Below, piece by piece: positions 58,082 to 64,000 of a DNA stretch of 64,000 bases (the first letter of the stretch is position 1; each line of letters opens with the position of its first letter). The position numbers were made by a program, and so were the translations under genes. Origin of the DNA: Nocardioides panacisoli (GTDB lineage: Bacteria > Actinomycetota > Actinomycetes > Propionibacteriales > Nocardioidaceae); NCBI RefSeq assembly GCF_019448235.1, contig NZ_CP080409.1, positions 124,001 through 188,000 of the forward strand. The letters are read 5' to 3'. The notes below the pieces were generated by a model. The model worked only from the letters and a program-made list of their open reading frames with translations, searched no databases and was not told the origin of the DNA.

Positions 58082-59590
58082 TCAGACATCGGCCATCGCA
58101 CGGCTGCGCACGCCCTGCCGGGCCTTGAGCCCGACCACCAGGGCGAGCAGGCCGTAGAGCACCAGCGGAATGGGGCCGGAGACGAAGACGGAGTAGTCCC
58201 CGTCCGAACTCAGCAGCGCCTCACGCATGCTCGACTCGGCCAACGGTCCGAGCACCATGCCGATCAGCATCGGCGCGACGGGTACGCCGTAGCGCCGCAT
58301 CACGAAGCCCAGGCAGCCGATCGCGAGGAACAGCAACAGGTCGAAGGTCGACTGCGAGGTCGCGTAGATGCCGAGCCCGCAGAAGACCACGATCCCGCCG
58401 TAGAGGTACGGCGCCGGGATCAGCAGCAACCGTGACCACAGGTGCGCGAAGGGCAGGTTGATGACCAGCAGCACCACCATCGCGAGGAAGAAGCTGGCGA
58501 GCAGCGCCCACACGAGGTCGGCGGAGTTGTCGAAGAGCAGCGGGCCGGGCTGCAGGCCGTACTGCTGGAACGCGGCGAGCATGATCGCCGCGGTCGCCGA
58601 CACCGGCAGTCCCAGCGCCAGCAGTGCGGCCATGGCCATGCCGGTCGTCGCGTTGCCCGCGGACTCCGGCGCCGCGAGCCCGCGCAGCGCACCCGTGCCG
58701 AACTTCGGCCGACCCGAGCGCCGGTCCAGCCGGCGCTCGACGTCGTAGGCCAGGAAGGTCGGGACCTCCGCGCCACCGACCGGGATCACGCCGAAGGGCA
58801 GACCGATGGCCGTGCCGCGTGCCCAGGCCGGCGCGGCCTCCTTCACCTCGGCCCGCGACAGGTGGGCACGGTCGCCCCTGGTGCCCAGCTGGGCGGGCTT
58901 GGGGTCGCGGGCGAAGCGGCTCGCGACCTTGAGGACCTCGCCCATCGCCAGCAGTGCGACCGCGACGACCACGAGCGACACCCCGTCGAAGAGGTTGGGG
59001 GAGCCGAAGGTGAACCGCTCCGCCCCGGTGAAGGCGTCGAGGCCGACGGTGGCGAGGACCAGTCCCAGCACGAGGGCGCTCAGGCCCTTCACCGCGGAGT
59101 CCGCGACCACCGAGGAGATCGCGCCGAAGGCGAGCAGCGACAGCGCGAAGTACTCCGCCGGACCGAAGCTCGTCGACCACTCCGCCAGGGAGGGGGCGAG
59201 GAAGACCACCAGGACGGAGGCGACGATGCCGCCGATGAAGGCGCCGATCGCGGCCACCGCCAGTGCCTGCGGTGCCCGGCCGTCCTTGGCCATCGCGTGT
59301 CCCTCGAAGGTGGACGCGATCGCCGACCCCTGGCCGGGCGTGTTCATCAAGATGCCCATCGTGGAGTCGCCGAACAGGCCACCGAAGTAGACGCCGGCGA
59401 AGAGGATGAACGCGGCCGTCGGGTCCAGCGCGAAGGTCATCGGCAGCAGCAGCGCGACGGCCATGGACGACCCGAGCCCGGGGAGGACGCCGACGGCGGT
59501 GCCGATCAGGCAGCCCAGGACCACCCAGAGCAGGTTCATCGGGGTGAGGGCTCCGGAGAAGCCCTCCATCAGCAGGTCGAGCTGTTCCAT
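58082..59590 (-). CDS. tctA: Tripartite tricarboxylate transporter large permease TctA
   Basis: The 502-residue protein has about 12 helices and the family motif P-G-L-G-S-S-M-A-V-A-L-L-L-P, with Y-F-G-G-L-F-G-D-S-T and G-L-A-A-P-E-S-A-G-N-A in the second half. It moves citrate or another organic acid with TctB and a periplasmic TctC. ATG 59590 overlaps the tctB stop (ATGA); the longer frame upstream is the shadow of tctB. Confidence 0.93.
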   Translation of the reverse strand: MEQLDLLMEGFSGALTPMNLLWVVLGCLIGTAVGVLPGLGSSMAVALLLPMTFALDPTAAFILFAGVYFGGLFGDSTMGILMNTPGQGSAIASTFEGHAMAKDGRAPQALAVAAIGAFIGGIVASVLVVFLAPSLAEWSTSFGPAEYFALSLLAFGAISSVVADSAVKGLSALVLGLVLATVGLDAFTGAERFTFGSPNLFDGVSLVVVAVALLAMGEVLKVASRFARDPKPAQLGTRGDRAHLSRAEVKEAAPAWARGTAIGLPFGVIPVGGAEVPTFLAYDVERRLDRRSGRPKFGTGALRGLAAPESAGNATTGMAMAALLALGLPVSATAAIMLAAFQQYGLQPGPLLFDNSADLVWALLASFFLAMVVLLVINLPFAHLWSRLLLIPAPYLYGGIVVFCGLGIYATSQSTFDLLLFLAIGCLGFVMRRYGVPVAPMLIGMVLGPLAESSMREALLSSDGDYSVFVSGPIPLVLYGLLALVVGLKARQGVRSRAMADV

Positions 59591-60105
59591 CACAGGCCTC
59601 CCAGGAGTCCGGAGGGCAGCGGCAGTCCGAGGCCGGTGCCGAAGACGAGGTAGATCCCGCTCGACACCACCAGTGCGACGGTGGTGTCGAAGCCGGGACG
59701 AGTGCTGCCGAAGCCGCGGGCCACGCACCAGAAGAGCAGCGCAGCGCCGAGGATCCAGCCGAGCAGGTCCAGCAGCACGGCGAAGACCAGGAACCCGCCG
59801 GCGACCCAGGCGAACGCGCCCCAGTCGCTGTGCGTGCGGTGCTCCCCGGCCGTCGCACGGTCGGGGTGGCGCAGGTAGTGCACCGTCAACAGCGCGGTGA
59901 GCAGGTAGCCGGCGACCGCGAGCAGCGTCGGGAAGAAGCGCGGACCGGGGAACGTCGCCTCGGCCGGGACCTCCATGCGCAGCACGCCGATCACCACCAG
60001 CGTGCTGACCACGCCGAGGATCGCCGGCACCAGCAGTGCGCCGTGCCCACGGGTCGCGGACGGGGCCGGGGGCGTGGTGTCGGTGGGAGTCGATGTCGTC
60101 GTCAC
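59590..60105 (-). CDS. tctB: Tripartite tricarboxylate transporter small permease TctB
   Basis: The 171-residue protein has four helices (L-L-V-P-A-I-L-G-V-V-S-T-L-V-V-I, F-F-P-T-L-L-A-V-A-G-Y-L-L, W-V-A-G-G-F-L-V-F-A-V-L-L-D, and V-A-L-V-V-S-S-G-I-Y-L-V-F). F-P-G-P-R-F-F-P is the conserved TctB motif. Its start overlaps the tctC stop and its stop overlaps tctA. Confidence 0.9.
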   Translation of the reverse strand: MTTTSTPTDTTPPAPSATRGHGALLVPAILGVVSTLVVIGVLRMEVPAEATFPGPRFFPTLLAVAGYLLTALLTVHYLRHPDRATAGEHRTHSDWGAFAWVAGGFLVFAVLLDLLGWILGAALLFWCVARGFGSTRPGFDTTVALVVSSGIYLVFGTGLGLPLPSGLLGGL

Positions 60106-61124
60106 AGGTCCAGCTCCTCGTACAGCTCGGCCACGCGGGCCTCCTCCTCGGCGAGGAACTCGCGGAAGTCCTCACCGTCCAACCACACGTCGGTCCACTG
60201 GTTGCGGGAGACCGCGCTCTCCCACTCCTCGGTCGCGACGATCTCCTCGTAGACCTCGCGCATCTCCTCGGCCTCGTCCGCGGAGATGTCGGGTGGCCCG
60301 AAGACCGCCCGCCAGTTCGTCAGCGTCACGTCGTAGCCCAGCGAGGGCAGCGTCGGGATGTCGACCCCGTCCAGGGGCTCCTCCGCCACGAGGCCCAGCG
60401 CGCGGAGACGACCGGACTCGATCTGGTCGTCGACGTCCGGGAAGCCCGAGGCCGCGGCGGCCGCGGTCTCGGTCACCAGTGACTGCGCGACCTCACCACC
60501 ACCCGAGGCGGGGATGTAGGACACGTCCGCGGGGTCGATGCCGGCGGAGAGGGCGAGCTCGGCCATCACCAGCTGGTCGAAGCTGCCGCCGCCGGTGAAG
60601 GGCACCTTGCCGGGGTCCTTGCGCCAGGCGCGGACCAGGTCGTCCAGCGTCTCGTAGGGCGAGTCGCCCGGGACGACGATGACGTCGTACTCCTCCACCA
60701 CGCGGGCGATCGGTGTCACGTCGGACAGCGTCACCGCGGAGTCGAGCTGCTCCACGCCGGCGACGAGGCCGGTGCCGCCCACCATCGCCGTGCCGGCCTC
60801 GCCCTCGCGACGCTCCAGGCTGGTCAGGCCGATCGTGCCGGCGGCCCCCGGCACGTTGAGGACCTGCACGTTGGTGGCGACGTCGTTCTCGCGCATGGCG
60901 TTCTGCGACTCGCGCATGAAGGTGTCCCAACCACCACCGGCGGCCGCCGGGGCGATCAGCGTCGCCTTCGTGCGCAGGCCGGGGGAGACGCCGGCACGCT
61001 GGATCGAGGACGCCACCGCGGCGGTGACGATCACCGTGGCCACCACGGCGTAGACCACGAGGGCGACCCGGGTGCGGGTCCGTCGGGTCGTCGCGCCGGT
61101 GGCGGACGGGTGCGGGCTGGTCAT
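60102..61124 (-). CDS. tctC: TctC-type solute-binding protein, membrane-anchored
   Basis: The 340-residue protein has an N-terminal helix (V-A-L-V-V-Y-A-V-V-A-T-V-I-V-T-A-A) with no lipobox Cys, so it is anchored or secreted. The TctC fold shows I-A-P-A-A-A-G-G-G-W-D, N-V-P-G-A-A-G-T-I-G and F-T-G-G-G-S-F-D-Q-L. It captures the organic acid for TctAB. First of the pair upstream of tctB. Confidence 0.9.
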   Translation of the reverse strand: MTSPHPSATGATTRRTRTRVALVVYAVVATVIVTAAVASSIQRAGVSPGLRTKATLIAPAAAGGGWDTFMRESQNAMRENDVATNVQVLNVPGAAGTIGLTSLERREGEAGTAMVGGTGLVAGVEQLDSAVTLSDVTPIARVVEEYDVIVVPGDSPYETLDDLVRAWRKDPGKVPFTGGGSFDQLVMAELALSAGIDPADVSYIPASGGGEVAQSLVTETAAAAASGFPDVDDQIESGRLRALGLVAEEPLDGVDIPTLPSLGYDVTLTNWRAVFGPPDISADEAEEMREVYEEIVATEEWESAVSRNQWTDVWLDGEDFREFLAEEEARVAELYEELDL

Positions 61125-61181
61125 GGGGTTCCTCCTGTCGGGGACATGGGACGAGTGCTGGGGGACGGGGTGCTGCGCGCG

Positions 61182-62183
61182 TCAGGGACGCAGGCCGAGG
61201 CGGCGCAGCGTGGTGGTGACGCGGTCCTCCTGGTCGGCCAGGAAGTCGGCGAAGTCCTCGCCGGTGAGGAAGCCGTCGCGCCATCCGTTGCGGTCCAGTG
61301 CCTGTTGCCACTGGTCGGTGCCGCGCATCCGGTCGAAGTGCTCGACCAGCTCGGCGCGACGTTCCTCGGAGATGCCGGGAGGAGCCATCACGCCGCGCCA
61401 GTTGCTGAAGACCAGGTCGACGCCGGACTCGGTCAGCGTCGGTGCGGCGACCGCGCTGGACCGGTCCTCGCCGGAGACCGCGAGCACCCGCAGGCTCCCG
61501 TTGGCCACCTGCCCGCGCAGCTCACCGACGCCGCTGAACCCGACGTCCACGTCGGCCTGCAGCAGCGACGTGGTGAGGGGGCCGCCGCCGTCGTAGGAGC
61601 GGTAGCGCACCCGGGTGGGGTCGACGCCGAGCTCGTCGGCCAGTCGCATCCCGAACAGGTGGTCCGGTCCGCCGATGCCGGACCCGCCGCCGACGGTGAT
61701 CGCCGCCGGGTCACGACGCCACGCGCGGGCGAGGTCCTGCACGTCCTGCCAGGGGGAGTCGGCCGGTACGACGATCCCCTCCGCCTCGCGGACCAGGCGA
61801 GCGATGGGGGTGAGGTCGGTCGCGGTGGTCTCGCTGTCGCTGGCCGCGGCAGCGCCCACGACTCCCAGTCCCATCGTCAGCACGAGGTCCTCGGCGCCGC
61901 GCTCGTTGCGCATCCGCTGCAGCGCGACCGTGCCGCTGCCGCCGCGGACGTGGGCGATCTCGACCGGCCCGGCCAGGTCGTTGTCCTCCAGTGCCTTCGC
62001 CGCGGCACGCCCGGTCAGGTCGTAGCCGCCGCCGGGGCTGTTGGGGATGAACATCCGCAGCGGCGGATCGGCCGGGGCAGGTGCACTGCAACCGCTGAGG
62101 GGGAGCAGGAGCGCGAGGCCGGCGAGCAGCGGGACGACCGCGGCAGCGAGGGAGTGACGGCCCGCGTCGGTGGTGCTGCGCAT
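61182..62183 (-). CDS. tctC: Second TctC-type solute-binding lipoprotein
   Basis: The 333-residue protein has a lipobox (L-L-P-L-S-G-C-S) and the TctC core I-P-N-S-P-G-G-G-Y-D, G-G-S-G-T-V-A-L and V-G-G-G-S-G-I-G-G. It is clearly a paralogue of the next gene but lipid-anchored. Two binding proteins with one permease suggest two substrates or two affinities. It is the first gene of the operon, divergent from the sensor kinase. Confidence 0.9.
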   Translation of the reverse strand: MRSTTDAGRHSLAAAVVPLLAGLALLLPLSGCSAPAPADPPLRMFIPNSPGGGYDLTGRAAAKALEDNDLAGPVEIAHVRGGSGTVALQRMRNERGAEDLVLTMGLGVVGAAAASDSETTATDLTPIARLVREAEGIVVPADSPWQDVQDLARAWRRDPAAITVGGGSGIGGPDHLFGMRLADELGVDPTRVRYRSYDGGGPLTTSLLQADVDVGFSGVGELRGQVANGSLRVLAVSGEDRSSAVAAPTLTESGVDLVFSNWRGVMAPPGISEERRAELVEHFDRMRGTDQWQQALDRNGWRDGFLTGEDFADFLADQEDRVTTTLRRLGLRP

Positions 62184-62316
62184 CGACGTCCTCCTTCGGT
62201 TCCTCGGTCCTGCGGATCGGTCCCCGGCGCGCTCGGGTCGCGTTCCGGTCATGCGAGCATGGCCCCCGGACGTGGCGCTCGTCACGCTTGCGAAGGCAAG
62301 GGAGGTTGTGGTCGTT

Positions 62317-64000
62317 GTGGTCGCGCCGCACGCTGCCCCTCCCCGACGCCGCGAGTTCACCCTCGCCGGCCAGTTCCTGGTGTGGCAGCTGGTCGTCGTC
62401 GCGGTGCTGCTGGGCATCGTCGCCGTGCTGAGCGTGCGCCAGTCCACCGACAGCTTCGAGACCCAGCGCGGCGCCCAGATGCGTTCCACCGCGGAGTACG
62501 TCGCCAACCTCGAGGTCGTGCGCGCCCAGCTCATCGCGGCCGCGGGTGATGAGGTGGTCCGTGCCGCCCTGCCGCGCACCCTCGCGCCGGCGGTCGAGCG
62601 CGGCGTCAGCCTGTCCGGGGCCAGTGACGTGCTCGTCGTGGGCACGGCCGGCACCGTGGTCGTGGCGGCCGACCCGAGCCGCAACGGCACCGACGCCGAG
62701 CTGGGCGAGAGCGACGCCCTCTCCGGGCGGGGCTGGACCGGCGCGGTGCCGGGCGCCGACGGCCGCGCCGTCGCGGCCCACGCCCCGGTCTTCGACGACG
62801 ACGGCGCCCTGCTCGGCATCGTGGTCGCCGAGGAGACCTACCCGACGGTGTGGGAGCGACTGACCAGCGCCACCCCAGACCTGGGACTCTTCCTCGGCAT
62901 CGGTGCGCTGCTGGGGGTCGCGGGCAGCTACGGCGTCTCGCGACTGGTGAAGCGGCGTACGCGCGGCCTGGGGGCGACCGACATCGAGCGGCTGGCCGAC
63001 CACCGCGAGGCCCTGCTGCACGCGATCCGGGAGGGCGTCGTGGCCGTCGGCACCGACCAGCGGGTGACGATGATGAACGACGCCGCCCGCCGCACGCTCG
63101 GCCTGGACGCGCCGGACGCCCCGCCCCCGGTGGGGCGACACGTCGACGAGCTCGGCCTCGACCCGCACGTCGTCGCCCTGCTCACCGGCGCCCCGGAGGT
63201 CGGAGACGTCCGCGACGCCGTCGCGTTGGTCGGCACCCAGGTGGTGGTGTTCAACCGCCGGGAGGCGGTCACCCACGGCCGCGGCATCGGTGGTGTGACG
63301 ACGCTGCGCGACCGCACCCAGCTGGTGTCGCTGCAGAGCCAGCTCAGCTCCAACCTCACCATCACCGACACGCTGCGGGCGCAGGCGCACGAGTTCGACA
63401 ACCGGCTCCACACCATCTCCGGGCTGGTCCAGCTGGGGGAGTACGACGAGGTGGCGGCCCTGGTGGGATCCCTCACCACCCGGCGCGCGGAGGTCACCGC
63501 CGCCGTCGCCGACCGGCTGCACGACTCCGCCGTCGCCGCACTGATGGTGGCCAAGCACGCGGTCGCCGAGGAGGCCGGCGTCGCGCTCGAGCTCGACCCG
63601 GGGTCGTGGCTGCCGCCGCTGGCCCCGGACCTCAGCGGCGACCTCACCACGGTGGTGGGCAACCTGGTCGACAACGCCGTGGACGCGTGCGCGGGCCGGG
63701 AGGCCGCCCTGGTGGAGGTGTGGCTCCGCCGCGACGGCGACACGGTCCACGTCCGGGTGCGGGACAACGGTCCCGGCGTCCCGGTCGACCAGCGGGAGGC
63801 GATCTTCGTGCGCGGCCACTCGACCAAGCCCGACGTGCCGGGCGGGCGCGGCATCGGCCTGCCGCTGGTCCGCCTCATCTGCACCCAGCGGGGCGGTCGC
63901 GTCACGGTGGGGGAGAACCGCGGGGGCGGCGCGGAGTTCCACGTCCACGTGCCGCTGGGCGAGGTGCCCGGCGACGACCGGAGCAGCGAGGAGGTGCCGG
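62317..64000 (+). CDS. CitA/DcuS-type sensor histidine kinase (3'-truncated by window edge)
   Basis: The frame is open to the window end. It has an N-terminal helix (F-L-V-W-Q-L-V-V-V-A-V-L-L-G-I-V-A-V), an extracytoplasmic PAS-type sensor (about 50-175), a second helix (L-G-L-F-L-G-I-G-A-L-L-G-V-A), a cytoplasmic PAS, the phospho-acceptor His in Q-A-H-E-F-D-N-R-L-H, and the ATP-binding boxes N-L-V-D-N-A-V-D-A, D-N-G-P-G-V-P and G-R-G-I-G-L-P-L. It should sense an external carboxylate and control the divergent tct operon. GTG 62317 is the nearest plausible start; 62308 and 62251 are also in frame. The response regulator presumably lies beyond the window. Confidence 0.9.
   Translation, partial: MVAPHAAPPRRREFTLAGQFLVWQLVVVAVLLGIVAVLSVRQSTDSFETQRGAQMRSTAEYVANLEVVRAQLIAAAGDEVVRAALPRTLAPAVERGVSLSGASDVLVVGTAGTVVVAADPSRNGTDAELGESDALSGRGWTGAVPGADGRAVAAHAPVFDDDGALLGIVVAEETYPTVWERLTSATPDLGLFLGIGALLGVAGSYGVSRLVKRRTRGLGATDIERLADHREALLHAIREGVVAVGTDQRVTMMNDAARRTLGLDAPDAPPPVGRHVDELGLDPHVVALLTGAPEVGDVRDAVALVGTQVVVFNRREAVTHGRGIGGVTTLRDRTQLVSLQSQLSSNLTITDTLRAQAHEFDNRLHTISGLVQLGEYDEVAALVGSLTTRRAEVTAAVADRLHDSAVAALMVAKHAVAEEAGVALELDPGSWLPPLAPDLSGDLTTVVGNLVDNAVDACAGREAALVEVWLRRDGDTVHVRVRDNGPGVPVDQREAIFVRGHSTKPDVPGGRGIGLPLVRLICTQRGGRVTVGENRGGGAEFHVHVPLGEVPGDDRSSEEVP

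Noticed and set aside
62546..62863. Plus-strand ORF and long minus-strand ORFs (61711-63948, 62928-63905) over the kinase
   Set aside because: They are shadows of the histidine kinase frame, which is open to the window end and carries all the kinase boxes.

Overview
The window looks like a chromosomal segment of a high-GC actinomycete, most likely Nocardioides or another member of the Nocardioidaceae. The evidence is the codon use, the many GTG starts, the stop/start overlaps, a two-piece tadA-tadB-tadC-flp-tadE pilus locus, a clpS/DUF2017 pair, a DUF222-HNH protein, a DUF3039 protein, and a tmRNA whose tag ends in ALAA. Genus assignment is inference.

Layout. 1-5.9 kb: envelope and surface genes (a malectin/PKD protein with a 903-bp internal duplication, a lipoprotein, a LuxR-type regulator, and a transglycosylase-like protein that appears to lack its catalytic Glu). 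6.1-28.3 kb: the Tad pilus ATPase gene tadA cut into three pieces by two tandem integrative elements. 28.3-31.6 kb: the rest of the tad locus. 31.7-37.5 kb: prfB, ftsE, ftsX, an M23 peptidase, smpB and ssrA. 37.5-58 kb: ordinary chromosomal genes (SDRs, GDPD, HIT, antiporter, FabG, DUF3048, TetR, YqgE, helicase, CHAD+ParA pair, EEP, MFS/MarR, clpS, DUF222-HNH, USP). 58-64 kb: a tctA-tctB-tctC-tctC tricarboxylate-transport operon divergent from a CitA/DcuS-type sensor kinase that runs off the window.

The main discovery is the structure of the 21-kb island. Element A (about 6414-17638) and element B (about 17663-27347) each carry a large serine integrase at their right end, reading leftward from next to the right-hand attachment site. 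Between them lies a sliver of about 20 bp that encodes E-V-W-I-N-Q, the conserved TadA/CpaF motif missing from both outer pieces. Joining 6099-6413, 17643-17662 and 27350-28307 gives one uninterrupted 430-residue TadA. The reconstructed attP sites of both elements are imperfect inverted repeats centred on the predicted crossovers, which independently supports the borders. Two unrelated serine integrases have therefore used neighbouring positions of the same tadA motif, and the pilus ATPase should be off unless both elements leave.

Element A carries a wHTH-HNH protein, a three-gene operon with a PD-(D/E)XK-like nuclease, a large unknown protein and a membrane protein (a candidate undescribed defence module), an EVE/DUF3883-like protein, a lone P27-like terminase small subunit (suggesting a phage satellite), and a chain of tightly packed small genes. 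Element B carries a tyrosine recombinase with a duplicated core-binding domain, a two-gene membrane module enclosed by a 155-bp inverted repeat inside peculiar gene-free mosaic-repeat tracts, a four-unit iteron-like array, a small winged-helix protein, and its integrase.
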